In this document: one piece after another, positions 1 to 10,572 of the stretch
How the letters are laid out: each line of letters begins with the position of its first letter
How positions within the stretch are numbered: position 1 is the stretch's first letter
NCBI GenBank assembly: GCA_018806985.1
Contig: JADANN010000388.1
Span: 682,001-746,000, forward strand
Direction: 5' to 3'
DNA length: 64,000 bases
DNA from: Angiostrongylus vasorum
Taxonomy: Eukaryota; Nematoda; Chromadorea; Rhabditida; Metastrongylidae
The notes under the pieces: generated by a model
Database searches by the model: none
What the model was told of the DNA's origin: nothing
What the model saw: the letters and a program-made list of their open reading frames with translations, nothing else
Position numbers and translations under genes: made by a program

Positions 1-30
1 TGCGGTGGCCGGTCGAGTGCCACGCGTGGC

Positions 31-264
31 CTAGTGGAAAAGGTCGTAAGCGGCCCACAGTACATTTTCCGTCCATTTCCTTCCTGTGCAATCGTCGTCC
101 ATGGTGAAGCTCTGCATCGAACCATCGGACATGATGAAGTCTGCGAAACTTATTCCAAAATTCATCTGCGATTGCAAACGGTTAACTTTAACCAAGAACA
201 CGACCGCCCAAAGACGATTGGATCCTCTTGGAGTCCACTCTTGTGTTCTTTTTGCATTTGCCAT
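31..264 (-). CDS. Candidate exon or gene fragment, unrecognised
   Basis: An open minus-strand frame of 77 codons starts at an ATG at 264 and ends at a TAG. Its composition (WAVVFLVKVNR, FADFIMSDGS, GRKWTENVLW) looks more protein-like than the AT-rich shadows around it. I recognise no domain. Upstream the frame is closed by a stop, so if real it is a single short exon or a decayed transposon fragment. The opposite strand is also open over part of this stretch, which weakens the call. Confidence 0.2.
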   Translation of the reverse strand: MANAKRTQEWTPRGSNRLWAVVFLVKVNRLQSQMNFGISFADFIMSDGSMQSFTMDDDCTGRKWTENVLWAAYDLFH

Positions 265-559
265 CTGTTCTACTCACTGTGTTACCGACCCATCTGTGCT
301 TTGCATTGCTACACGGTTGATGTAACCGTGAGGCCATAGTAAAATATTATGCTTAAAATTTTAGCCTGGGCGTTGCTGCCTTTCTGAGAATGAATTCGTT
401 CGGCTACCAGTGGAAAGATGCAATTCGCTAAATCACAGCCAACAGGCATTTGTTGGAATTGTAAGGGTTGCCAGAATGACTGTGGACCACCGGCTTGGCT
501 CCATGCAAGCTTATCTAATACCAACTGCAACAGGATGGATAGTCCCTTAAAGAACAAAT

Positions 560-800
560 TATTGTTAACGGAGAGGCAATACCAATAAGAACCGTCCTGC
601 CCTGATCTGAGCTTGCGTCATTCGAGCAGTGCTCCACTAAAGAAGATTAGATTCGGTAGAAGACCAAGATAGAACATAGAGAAAGTGAACGGCTGTGGAC
701 CATCGACCTGGATCATGGGCTCTGAGGGAAGACAAAAAACGTCGAAACATTAGCCGAATAAATGTTTGGTGACAGTCTCGTGTTAATTTATCAATAAAGC
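560..800 (+). mobile_element. PLE-type terminal repeat, family A copy
   Basis: This copy aligns by eye with the copies at 8850-9135 and 34645-34935 read on the other strand. Shared blocks are the 'ctgtggaccatcgac' box, the hammerhead-like core and the 'gccgaataaa' tail ending near 'ctcgtgt'. The left part is strongly diverged. No ORF is preserved. Family A behaves as a non-autonomous piece of a Penelope-like element; that assignment is inferred from the ribozyme motif and the inverted arrangement of other copies. Confidence 0.6.
718..755 (+). ncRNA. Hammerhead-like core, degenerate
   Basis: GGCT is followed by CTGAGGG (A9 changed), a helix II of GAC/GTC around an A-rich loop, then GAAACATT and AGCC. 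Helix I (GGCT/AGCC) is intact. The core change and CATT in place of CGTT suggest an inactive relic. Confidence 0.4.
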
Positions 801-1454
801 AAGGTTCACTGAAAACGCAGTTTAAAGCATTTTTGAACTATAGAAAGAATCCATGATAAATAAAACCAAATTCCATATCTATTCCGTATTTGATCTCTTG
901 AGATGAGAATGTCGACTTTACTGGTGGTGCCGGTCGACTTTCTCAATGGTGGTTGACGAAGGTTTTCTTGAGATACCTACCATGAAACAGTCATTTTCTC
1001 CAAGAAGGAAACAAATCCCATTAAGTTCTGCAGACAACAGCTAAAACGTTTGTTGAACGTGGACCGTCGAAAACTTCAATGTCCATCTATAGGATTATAA
1101 ATCTCAGAAATGTGCCTGTAGGCTTGCAATGGAACTCCATTTGCGGATTCCTAAGCATCTGACATAACCTACAGATCCCGTGCCATCCGATTTTCACCTT
1201 TTCTGTCCGTTTTAGGATGATTTTAGCAAAGGAAAAGGCAAATAATTGCAGAGTAATTTGATCGAAACGGCTTCCTGCAATGTGTGCGACTTATCAAAAC
1301 AGACAGTCTTCTGATTTTCAGAGATTAAGCGTTACAGACTACGCCAAATAAATAGTTGATCCGAAGAAATAATAATAGAAACTATTGAATCAATAAAAAA
1401 TCAGTTTAGATTTCAAGAAAGTACGATATATTTAAGCACCAATGTTCAATACGT
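801..1454. other. No recognised feature
   Basis: AT-rich sequence with stops in all frames. I saw no gene, RNA or repeat that I can match elsewhere in the window. Confidence 0.5.
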
Positions 1455-1504
1455 ATTTTTTTCTTCGATAAGGCTGCACGACGTTGATAAGCAATCTTTA
1501 TTCG

Positions 1505-1539
1505 GGTAACGTTTCGGCGTCTTCGTCTTCATCAGAGCC
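1505..1539 (-). ncRNA. Hammerhead-like ribozyme motif
   Basis: On the minus strand: GGCT, CTGATGA, A, then GACG-AAGA-CGCC (one A/C mismatch in helix II), GAAA, CGTT, ACCC. All core positions of C3-A9 and G12-A15.1 are present. Helix I has one mismatch. Confidence 0.55.
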
Positions 1540-1858
1540 GATGATCCGAGTCGATGGTCCACGATTCTTCTTCGTCTCGATGTGGCGTCTTCGCCTTCGT
1601 GTCGAGTTGTGTTTCCCTCAGCAGACCTTTTCTAGCTGATGATGATACCGACCTCTGCAGCATTGATTGTCCGGGGAAAACAAGTTACTATCAACGGGCA
1701 GTCACAACTATCAACCATCAGCATCCTGCAAAAAATTGCATCACCGAGTGAGTGGCCTCATTCGAGAGATGGACCCATGAGGAAGACACAACTCGATAAG
1801 AAGGCCGAGACGGCACATCGAGGCGAAGAAGAACCATGGAACATCGTCTCGGATCATC

Positions 1859-1894
1859 GGCTCTGATGAAGACGAAGCCGTCGAAAAGTTAGCC
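1859..1894 (+). ncRNA. Hammerhead-like ribozyme motif
   Basis: GGCT, CTGATGA, A, a perfect 4-bp helix II GACG-AAGC-CGTC, GAAA, AGTT, AGCC. The only departure from the best copies is A for C directly after GAAA, which breaks the minimal helix III pair. Confidence 0.55.
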
Positions 1895-1944
1895 AAAAAA
1901 TTGTTCATCAACTTCGTGGAAGCTTATCAAAGAAACAATATATG

Positions 1945-1985
1945 TTGGTTAGTAATACCGAGGTTAAAGGAAAGTCGCTTTTAAA
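1945..1985 (+). repeat. Shared PLE-type terminus
   Basis: 'accgaggttaaaggaaagtc' closely matches termini at 9579, 11019, 24132, 39525, 44582 and 56238. Here it follows the family A pair by about 20 bases, as it follows hairpin elements elsewhere. Confidence 0.5.
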
Positions 1986-2184
1986 ATATTGTTATTGCTC
2001 TTTGCTAACCAATGTTTAATATTTAAGTTTTCCGAACTGAAAGCACAAATAATTTGAACGTTATATATATTTCGCCAATTTCTATGCTAACAAATGAAAA
2101 AACATCATCGTCTTCAATCAAACAAAGAAGGTCTTTGTGAACACAATAAAAAGCATGTGCCATTAGTCCTTACTGGATGATTGT

Positions 2185-2365
2185 TGTGGTGGGTGAGTGC
2201 AGCAGAGCGGCTAAAGGTGTTCCGCAGTGTTCACGTGATCCGCCGATCCATGCCAACCAAGCCCTTCGTTATTAAAGGAAGGCAGATTGATATCAGACTT
2301 TTTGGGAGCACAAACATTCACTCAATTGACCAGTAAGCGCAGGAAGTTATTGTGTAGGCCAAATA
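2185..2365 (+). mobile_element. tRNA-derived SINE (family S), degenerate
   Basis: The head 'gtgcagcagagcggctaaag' corresponds to the A-box side of family S. The order 'catgccaaccaagccc', then 'gtgtaggccaaatatgca', follows the SINE body. The copy breaks off at the junction with the D repeat at about 2366. Confidence 0.5.
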
Positions 2366-2760
2366 TGCACAGCTCCCAACGGTTTACCGCCTCATGGTGG
2401 CTAGGAGGTGTTCCTGGGTGTCGGACTGCAATGTAAAAGCGGGGAAATCCATCCATCTGGCAAGGTCTCCCAAGCTGAGAAGGAGTCCGACGTTTCCATT
2501 AGCAAGCCCAGCTAAGAGTAAACCAATACCAGGATCCGTCACCGTCCTGGTACCAAACTAGTCTCATGGTGACAAACCTTCCTCTGATCTACAAGGGCGG
2601 CGACTGCCTGTGTTGGTGACGACCTAGGGCAGACTTTGGCCAGGCTGACCTCGGGATTCCAAGGAACCACAATGGCTTAACCAGCAAATCTCAAAAAAAA
2701 TGGAGATTATGCTGGGGCCCGCGCAGCCAGTAAGGACGGGCCATCCAAGTATCCAAGTAA
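2366..2760 (-). repeat. Family D dispersed repeat
   Basis: Runs from 'aacggtttaccgcctcat' to 'gcgcagccagtaaggac'. It matches 48268-48660 in the same orientation and 38333-38690 plus 48685-49075 in the opposite one. No intact ORF. The family is unidentified: it could be a MITE or a fragment of a larger element. Confidence 0.65.
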
Positions 2761-3164
2761 GTAAATATGTTTTCGACTATATCTACGATTCCTAGCGAAA
2801 TTCGATATATAGTGCGGTCCTGAAGGGATTGGCCAACTCGGAATATGTAATCCTTCTTCATTCTCTATGATTACTATAATTTACAGGTTTTGATAGAAAT
2901 GCTTATTTTGACAAGGGGAGAATCCCATTTAGTTTTGCATCACAAACTATCGTTTTGCTTTTTTCTCCCACCAATTCATTGCTAGTGGATTTGTTTTAAG
3001 CACTGACACTTACCAAAAGGGATTCGTCAGAAAAAAGAAGAACCTATTCTTTTGTGGAGTTTGTCCTCTTCGGGTGTTCTTAGTCGTTCATCAATAGTTT
3101 CGTTTGTGAAGAAGCGATATCAATAGGGGCGCAATGTCTGTCCTGTTCGTGTTTGGAACAACTA
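2761..3164. other. No recognised feature
   Basis: AT-rich spacer; no gene or matching repeat seen. Confidence 0.45.
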
Positions 3165-3470
3165 ACCCAATACTTCTATAATGCTGAGATATTTACAAAA
3201 CTCCGCACCGCAGGTGTGTGCAGTGGGGAACGATGGCAAAAGATCAATAGAACTAGTTGAGAGACAGGAGAAACAAAGGACCCGCATGGTGTGGTGGTGA
3301 ACGCGTTACTTCCCGGAAAGGACAACAGCGCGTTCGTTCTCCACCGCAGACACCTGCGGTCTGGAGCTTTGCAAATATCCCAGCATTATAGAAGTTACAT
3401 TTCGCAACATATCCTGCCGTTAAAAAGGATAGGTAGGAAAATAAAAAGGTTAAGATTACTCAATACTCTG
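3165..3470. mobile_element. Family E tRNA-like repeat, inverted pair
   Basis: A short minus-oriented piece (3165-3240, 'atgctgagatatttacaaaa') is followed by a nearly full plus-oriented copy (about 3255-3470). The plus copy has the head 'gcatggtgtggtggtgaacg', then a B-box-like 'cgttcgttctcc', the body 'ggagctttgcaaatatc' and the tail 'taaaaaggataggtagg'. Small open frames here are shadows of the repeat. Confidence 0.6.
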
Positions 3471-5554
3471 GAAAACGTTACGACTGCACTGCAGATACTG
3501 ACGCTCTTTCGGACTTACTGGAAACCTAATTTATTCGTCGTTTATGCCACTTGAAGCTGCTTACTTTTTTTTTGGATTTCGTGCGATGAACATTTTAAGG
3601 CAGCGGTGAGGATAAATTTCTAGGTTTTTCATGCTGTGCACGACTGAAGCTGTAACGCAGCTTTTAGTGAGTGACTGTGTCGTATGATTTGACAGAATTC
3701 GGGACTCATATCAACTGCTTAGCCTGAATCTTCAAGTTCTGTCTTTTCTTTTAACTCCAAAGAAAAGTGGTTTGTTTAATCGATCAATCTCGTTACGGTC
3801 CATTGAGACATTTGTATTTGCATCCTATATCCCATTCTACTCAACCACTCGCTGTTGAACATCCTGAAGTGCTAAAAGGGCTCATGCTTCCATTCTCTTG
3901 CAATTCTGGCTTAATCTCTTCTTAATCTCGTGATATGTTTTGAGCACAGTGATAGCAGATCTGAACCAGATCACCTTGATGACGTTCTATAGCTGCTGTG
4001 TTTCAGAAGGCGCTATTAGAGCGCTCTATGGATGTTGCCTAAAATTTTCTATGCGTGAGATGCAAAATTTGTCGTATGAGCTTCATGGCTTTGGGTCGTA
4101 GGAAATGATAAATCAAGAAGCGGCGAGTTACAAGTCTTACAAGTTCTCTGAAGAGCCATTCCTACTTTGATTGCCTTCTCCCACGTAGTTCCTCTCCTAT
4201 GTTATTTTCCACGTTCATTGATGCACCTTAAAAGATTTGTGGCAAAAGCATGATATAGACTTTTTAGTCGAAGCACCAGTAATTTTGATTTGTTTTCTGT
4301 TGCAAAACATGTTGCCACGAACTGCCACGAACTGCGTTTTTTTTCAATTTGTGCGCAGTTCCATGTTTTCGCCGTTAACCTCCTTGAGCATCACTCCTGC
4401 AACACTTGTATTCCTTAGAGCGACGACGAGGTCTTCAGCAAGAGCAAAGCTTCATAGGAATTCTACATCGTCGTTTTCGTTAAGAGTGAGTGAAAAAGTG
4501 GTCTACAATTTATAATTTACGAGAGCCCATATATATGGGAATGGAAGGGGACAAAACCTTATTCTCGCTAAGCAGCTGCAGTAACAGTCAGGGCCAACGA
4601 CGAAACCTTGGCGACGTGCCCTTTCTGATGCCCTTTGTCCAGTTTATTTCTTATTTGAGCAGTGTCCAACACTTTTTCACTTCTAGCCACTGTACGGCGG
4701 CATAAGCGGCAGATCTCCCTCTCCCGGAAAGCCAAAATTTTTACGAATTCAACCAGCTTTGCGATTCAAGACGAAGCCCAATGCATTGGGCATCCCTAAG
4801 AGGTGTATTAAAGTCGAAACTTTTAAACCTTCACCATTGTGCTTCCTTCTAGAATTAGCACCTTCTACATCAATCTTTCGTTAGTACTACAACTACGGCT
4901 TTTCCTGTGGATCGCTTTAACGCAACCGCTCTTGTCACGAATCACCAGAATTCCTACATTGCTTGCAACAATACTCGTGTTATCACTCAGCAGTCGTTTG
5001 GTTGCTGAACATTTCCTCTGCATAGACGTGCACAAAAAGTGGTGATCCGTTGGCGAGAGCTCCGATGATTCCACAGAATGATGTACATTTTCGTAGCATG
5101 TTTCGTCCAGCGTTTTTTAGTCTTATTTGCCCAACATGCGTGGAGTTCCACCATGCAAAAAGGAGTGGATCTTTTCTTTCGACCAGTTCTAGATACGTAC
5201 CTTTCTATTCCCATGAACTTTTTCTTTCATCATGGAGAATACAGTTTTCATCGCATAGTGTGTAACATTGCGATGAAAAATGGGTCGTTTTTGTTGCATA
5301 AAAGGGGGGAACATGCAGAGCATTATGAATGTTTAGACAAGGTGTAAGATTGAAAGTACTGTAGGTTAACAATGGCAATTGATATTTGTTGGCAAATGCA
5401 TTTGTAAAATCAGCGATGCGAAAACCCGGTATCAATCATGAAATAAAAACCCGCCATTATTTTCACACCAACAGGCGGCTTCTTGATGAATTGTCCAAGC
5501 AAGGCAATAAATTTTCTTATGAACAATCTATTCTTGAGCAGTCGGAATAGTGAT
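3471..5554. other. No recognised feature
   Basis: About 2 kb of AT-rich DNA. Open frames of 68-92 codons occur on both strands (for example 4237-4515 plus and 5078-5347 plus). None has a recognisable domain, a signal peptide followed by conserved motifs, or convincing splice context. Confidence 0.4.
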
Positions 5555-5815
5555 AATATCGGCCATAAGGGTAAGATAAAATTTACTGAAGGAATAAGAT
5601 ACTTCTAAATAACACGGCTGAGAGACAAGCGAAACGAAGGACCCGCATGGTGTGGTGGTGAACGCGTTACGCCCCGGAAAGGGTAATAGCGCTCGGTCTT
5701 CACCGCAGATACCAGCGCTCCGGAGTTTTGCAAATATCTCAGCAACATTATGGCTATATGTCACATAATACCCTGCCATTAAAAATTTTGGCAGCAAATA
5801 ATAATTGGCAACGTT
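5555..5815 (+). mobile_element. Family E tRNA-like repeat
   Basis: The copy contains 'cgaaacgaaggacccgcatg', the tRNA-like head 'gtgtggtggtgaacgcgtta', the body 'gtttt gcaaatatctcagc' and the tail 'taccctgccattaaaaat'. It resembles 19450-19680 along its whole length. Confidence 0.6.
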
Positions 5816-5884
5816 AAGATACTTCTGTTCATTTTTTTCTGTTTTTCCTCTTATTCTATCCAGCTACGAATCCTTAGTGCTTTG

Positions 5885-5915
5885 AATTAGACGATAGGGC
5901 CGAAACGTCAATCAT
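5885..5915 (+). other. Possible hammerhead relic
   Basis: 'gacgatagggccgaaacgtc' carries the 3' half of a PLE-type hammerhead (GCC-GAAA-CGTC), but CTGANGA is not recognisable upstream. Likely a decayed copy. Confidence 0.2.
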
Positions 5916-5959
5916 TTTAAGGTTTCATGTCAATCTTATTCAGCCTATCAATAAAACGA

Positions 5960-8480
5960 CATATGAGACGTACTTCTCTTGCACTTGCTTCTTTGAATGA
6001 CACCGACTTACTTATGAAAACTTGCATCGCAATAAAAGGTGCATATCGAAAGCAGACGTGATGTTATTTTCAAACCTGATCAGGACAAACAAACAAAACG
6101 TCACTGCGTGGAACGACTTTCCTTTGAGGCATATTATCATACGAACACTTCTTGAGGAACTGGAACGAAATTGTCTACCTGTATGTTGGTATCTGATAGT
6201 TAATGTTTTCCTGTCTTCACCGTATTCCGATGCTACGGATGATCATGTGAACAACATAGGGATGGTCTATACATCAAAAACGATAGCGGCTCTGAATAAG
6301 GCGATTTCGCTGGAACTCTTGCCGTCGAACATCATGATACATGTTGCCAACCTCATTTTAGCTCCTTAAGGAGAGTTTTTAAGATAATATAAGGTGACCA
6401 CCAATGGCGTACTTAATCGAAAATTGGGGTTTTCAATTATGACTCCACATTGATTGTCTTAAAATATTCTCAAATCCAATCTGTTGGCAAATCTGTGTGA
6501 AAGTTGAAATCACGGAGAATCTGTTTCAGCCAGAATTTCTAACAATGCAAGTGAAGCACTAGCTGTTCTTATTCGATTATATTAGACGTTCTATGGTAGA
6601 GAGATTATAAGATAATACAGAATGCTAAATTAGTTATAGAGTCCTGACTTCCGGAAGAGGGTCAGGTCCTACTCTTTAAGTCCAAATTGGATCAATAACA
6701 TGTGTTCCGATTTATCTCTGATGAGTGCCGTGTTTGCTGCATAGAAGTCAGCTGTCCACATCCTTCACTTAGGGCCAATCTCTACATCATTCCAGAAACA
6801 TGTGCTCGTGGACGTTATTAATATTTCTGATAGTTGTCATTGTCGTCTCAGGTAGGACGTTATTTTATCTCAGTCGATATTTGTACAAATTCTGGCAACT
6901 GTCCAATTGGAACTGCGCGTACACTTTGTGGTTTTCACAAATAGGCAATACCCAAAATGTTATTTTATCCACCAAATCTTTATTTTATTGATTTTATTTG
7001 AAAATTTCTATTGCAAAATGGTGAATTTCAATTTCTAGCGCTATTTATCGAAAATTTCCGCGCTTTCATTGGTCGTTTCCAAATAGGGGTCAAGTTGTAC
7101 TCGGATAAAATTTAAAGATTTAGAGCGAAAACTGAGTGGCCCTTCCAACATGGCTTGCTAACTCTATAGAAGGTGCATATCCTAATCTGAGTAGCCATTC
7201 TAATAAATCGAATTCGAAAAACATGAAAGCAAAAGCTTCCTGCTTCCAGAAGCTGCGCAACGCTGCTATTCCGGATCGAAGAACAAATACGAGTCACGGC
7301 TGTGCGACACGGGAGTCGCAGGCAAATACGTATGTCAGAAATTCGTCTGTGAAGGAGGAAAATGTGAGTATATCCAGAATTATTTTCTCCCTCTTTCCAC
7401 CATTGATTTCTAGTGCTTCTGTCTTATTGGTCGATTCTTACAACGGTATTTTTGTGTTTGGTTCTTTTTTTCCAACGTCTGTGTTCCATTCTGAACAAAT
7501 AGATGAGAGCTCTTTCAGTTCACTTTACGAGTCTTGAGTTTTGCTTGTCTTTTTCACTAAGCCCACAAATTTTTTATTCTACCGATTGATCGCTGCAGCC
7601 CGACCTGTCCTAGATTTTTGCAAAATAGAAAAAAAGTCTTTGAAATCACACTCCTACAGGTATTTTTGCAATACATTTCACCTAAATTTGCCTTCCTATG
7701 AACCTCCACCACGGAGACCGAAGCCCCTTTTCCGTAAGATGACTCATCGTTGGTCCTCATTCGCAGTGATTTTACCGGCCAACACGTGATTGGTTTTTTC
7801 TTTACTTATAGTCATTTTTCATCCTTTTTTTCATATTTTCATCCATTTAGTAGAAGCTACGCACGAAACGAAATGCGTCCCGTTGTGGGAAGTCCTTCAC
7901 AAGGCAGTGTTGAATAGCAGAAAAGCAAAAGGATTTCATCTCCTCATGCCCTCGTTGTGCTCATCTTTGTACCGCTCCTCCTCTCTACAATTTCGATTCT
8001 TTGATTCATAGCCTTTTTGCTATTCGTCAACCAACCGTCAGATCTTTGGAATTTTGAGACGAAGAGGGTTTTTTTATCGAACTGACATCCGTTCTGTATG
8101 AAACCTATGGGGTTCATAACATGAATAAGAATACACTAACATCGATCTTGCCATCGTAAACATCATATGACTCGGCAAACTTAGCATCCAAAGCTCTTAC
8201 CCATCCTTTTTTCGTCATTTATTAGTCAGAATCAAAAAATGTAATATTCGCAAGCAAAAGTACCTAAAATGCTAAGTGCACCATTTCCAGGATATCAAAA
8301 AAGGACACCTTTGAAAAGTGATTGCATATAAATACAAAGAACTGCAGTACAAGGATGAGTTATTTATAGATTTAATGGGTTAAGCAGTTTGAGCAAACTA
8401 GGTTGCATGGGTGCACCATATATGCTGCATATATGTGTGTACATGTTTTTTTATTTTTTTTTCATTTCATGTGTGCCGTC
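5960..8480. other. No recognised feature
   Basis: Two longer open frames occur (6022-6369 plus, 115 codons; 7136-7537 plus, 133 codons). Neither shows a known motif. The second has a possible splice donor at its 'gaaaatgtgagt', but no convincing acceptor. I saw no repeats shared with the rest of the window. Confidence 0.4.
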
Positions 8481-8484
8481 ATCA

Positions 8485-8745
8485 CATCTACTGTACGGAT
8501 CCCAGCACTTCTTGCATTCGATTCATTTTCCTCGCACTCATCGTCGACAAAGGTCTTCGAATATTGTTTTAGCTGCTACTTTAGAATGTCGCCTCCTTTA
8601 TCCATGTCGTAGAATGCTCGTCGAGTGAATTCTTGTAATCTTGAAGAAAGCCGGACTAAAGCGCTCCCACACGAACTGGAGGAGAGTGTTAGGGCCAGAA
8701 GATCGAACTAGAGGGTTTACTTCTTGATCGACGGCACCATTGAAT
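8485..8745 (-). repeat. Family C repeat with degenerate reading frame
   Basis: Read on the minus strand this gives a frame with 'AFYDMDKGGDIL', an in-frame stop, then 'SKTFVDDECEENES'. The copies at 18230-18480 and 36805-37030 give similar but frameshifted translations. The shared peptide suggests descent from a transposon protein, which I cannot name. Confidence 0.45.
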
Positions 8746-8763
8746 GTGTTACTCCAGTCCCTA

Positions 8764-8766
<3 letters not shown>

Positions 8767-8810
<44 letters not shown>

Positions 8811-8850
8811 CAACTAAAGATATATATATATATATATCTTTAAGTTGTTA
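8767..8850. repeat. (TA)n microsatellites around a small palindrome
   Basis: A 40-base TA run (8767-8806) is followed by a palindrome centred near 8830: 'aacaactaaaga' and 'tctttaagttgtt' flank a second TA run. Confidence 0.9.
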
Positions 8851-9135
8851 GTGAGCTTACACGGGGTTGATATAGATATTTATTTTGGCTAAAGTTTCAA
8901 AGTCTTCGTCTTCATTAGAGCAGGTGATCCGGGTCGATGGTCTACAGTTGTTCGTGTTCTCGATGTGGCGCCTTCGTAATCGTATCGAGACTGATCGTCT
9001 TCAGTGGAACACCGCATAAATGAGAGATGTTCACCCAGAAGTATTCTTTTATACAAGGCGGTTGTTGGTGATATCACTATCAGTTGACAATAGATGGTTT
9101 TTTCAACGCACAATCCACCCTGCAGCAATCGGTAT
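8850..9135 (-). mobile_element. PLE-type terminal repeat, family A copy
   Basis: Runs from 'gtgagcttacacggggttga' through 'gtcttcgtcttcattagagc' and 'cttcagtggaacaccgcata' to 'cctgcagcaatcggta'. It is colinear with 34645-34935. The hammerhead-like core (8887-8921 minus) is decayed, reading CTAATGA and TTTGAAACTTT. A 50-base fragment of the same start recurs at 9225-9275. Confidence 0.65.
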
Positions 9136-9224
9136 GTTAAGCTAGCACAAAACAAGCAGAAAAAACAGTTTTCAAATCGGCCGTCATTTAACGTCGGCAG
9201 TAAAATAATCAACATGTTTTTAGG

Positions 9225-9275
9225 AATGGTGAGCTTACACGAGTCTGATGAAGATATTTATTTGTTGACAGATAA
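9225..9275 (-). repeat. Family A end fragment
   Basis: 'gtgagcttacacgagtctga' repeats the outer end of the 8850 copy after a gap of about 90 bases. Confidence 0.5.
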
Positions 9276-9578
9276 AACCCGGTTGGCTGTTGTTGTTGAT
9301 ATCATGCATCCGTTTCGTCGTCTTGCAACCATTATCGACGGTTGTGATCGGATTTGCGTTTGTGTACGACTTCAACCTGAGAAAGCTCTTGACTTCTGTC
9401 CTCACTAGCACGTTAAATCTTGTTCGTTCCTGGAATCATAGCTTAGCCGTGCTAGGACAGCGGCAACTCTTCATTGCGAACAATTTTTTGCTATTAGAAT
9501 ATGAAGAAAGGTTTGCTTCCTTGCCACAACAAATTTTCTAGAACACTAACAATTTTTGGTTTTTACCTTTGAATTTTT

Positions 9579-9606
9579 GAGGCTAATAGAAAATCGATCC
9601 TGGGAA
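9579..9606 (+). repeat. Shared PLE-type terminus
   Basis: 'gaggctaatagaaaatcgat' followed by 'cctggga' matches the shared terminus seen at 11019, 24132 and 56238. Confidence 0.4.
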
Positions 9607-9670
9607 CTATTTGAATTTTTTGTTTTGTTAGAAATCCATATGGTTACACGACTGACCACCAGTAAGCGAT

Positions 9671-9836
9671 AAAGGATGAAAGCTCAGGTCTTGCTCAAGC
9701 CATGAATTCGACTTCATTAAATATCGTTAGAGGTGACTGAATGCATATCCGACCTGTAGAATGACTGCGGGTGACCTACCATTGTATTAGGTCACCGCTG
9801 GTATCCTCCTAGACAGGTTTGGTACCAATTTGCCGA
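9671..9836 (-). mobile_element. tRNA-derived SINE (family S), 5'-truncated
   Basis: Minus-oriented: it starts with the tail 'aaaggatgaaagctc', continues through 'acttcattaaatatcg' and 'gtatcctcctagacagg', and stops at 'accaatttgccga', where a second copy begins directly. It lacks the tRNA-like head. Confidence 0.65.
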
Positions 9837-10085
9837 ATCAATCCCTGAGGTACACGTCACGCATTCGACTACATTTAGCATCGTTTGAGGTGAATGAATG
9901 CATATCTGGCCTTTACAATGACGCTCGGTGGCGTACCGACGTATCGAGCCAGTGCTGCTATCCTCACAGACAGGTCTGGTCCCAATTTGCCGCCTCGGGA
10001 GGGACGGGGGGGTCTAGTGAGCGTGGGGTGCGGGATCGAACCCATGTATATTGCAGGGCGCCTCTAGCACTGCGCTACATGCGCA
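9837..10085 (-). mobile_element. tRNA-derived SINE (family S)
   Basis: A nearly full copy. On the minus strand the head reads 'gcgcatgtagcgcagtgcta' (A-box region), then a canonical B-box-like GGTTCGATCC (10033-10042), then the conserved body. Only the tail is cut at the join with the preceding copy. An open frame across it (9830-10168) is a repeat shadow. Confidence 0.75.
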
Positions 10086-10199
10086 CCGCATGTGCGATGC
10101 ACGAAAAGTGTAGGAATCCAACAGAATACGAGCTCAAACGCAAGTCATCCAACGATGACCATCGATAGCGATAAGTTGTTTGATTCCCTGGGTATAAAG

Positions 10200-10460
10200 A
10201 TCACTGGAAACCGAAACATAAAGAAGAAGATTTTGCAGTAGAAGTCACTATATTCGCACAAGAATCTAAAACATCAGAGCGTAAAACTCTCTTGAAGCGT
10301 TTTAGATGAATTCGAAAGATCCAAAAATGAACCGCAAGGAGAAGTGTCTTTTTATCAAGCGTGACCTCGTGCCATACCCTAGGCTGATTCTATGACCTTA
10401 CACGGGCACATTCCTCGCCAGTGTAATACTTCTGTGCAGCTGTTCTCCACCAATTAATTG
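10200..10460 (+). repeat. PLE-type internal region
   Basis: 'cttgaagcgttttagatgaa' through 'gtgacctcgtgccatacc' and 'ctaggctgattctatgacc' matches the reverse complement of about 24365-24510. 'gcacattcctcgccagtg' recurs at 25325-25375. It is probably the internal part of the element that owns the hairpins at 10573 and 23643. I found no intact frame. Confidence 0.5.
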
Positions 10461-10572
10461 CAATGCTCACAAAGAATAAAACAGTGGGTGTTCAAAAGAA
10501 GCTGTTTATTATGCGAATGCAAATTTATCTCCCACGACCGACTTTCTATAAACCTCGGCATTGGTCAAGTAT

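Larger units (their letters stand above)
1455..1925. mobile_element. Family A inverted pair (PLE-type repeats tail-to-tail)
   Basis: A minus-oriented family A copy (about 1470-1650) faces a plus-oriented copy (about 1740-1915). The outer ends begin with 'gttgataagcaatctttatt' and its counterpart 'attgttcatcaacttcg'. Each arm holds a hammerhead-like core and a 'gatgatccgagtcgatggtc' box. The middle (1660-1735) matches the interior of the copy at 34645-34935. Inverted terminal repeats are typical of Penelope-like insertions. The arms are diverged, so this is an old copy. Confidence 0.6.

Noticed and set aside
1455..1925. MITE of a DNA transposon
   Set aside because: The inverted ends suggested this at first, but each arm carries a hammerhead core and no fixed TSD is visible. 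A Penelope-like origin explains more.
6022..6369. 115-codon open frame as a gene
   Set aside because: Starts in AT-rich sequence. No recognised motif, signal peptide or splice context.
7136..7537. 133-codon open frame as a gene
   Set aside because: No domain, low-complexity second half, and no matching acceptor or upstream exon.
9830..10168. 112-codon plus-strand open frame
   Set aside because: It covers the antisense of a SINE including its tRNA-like head, so it is not coding.
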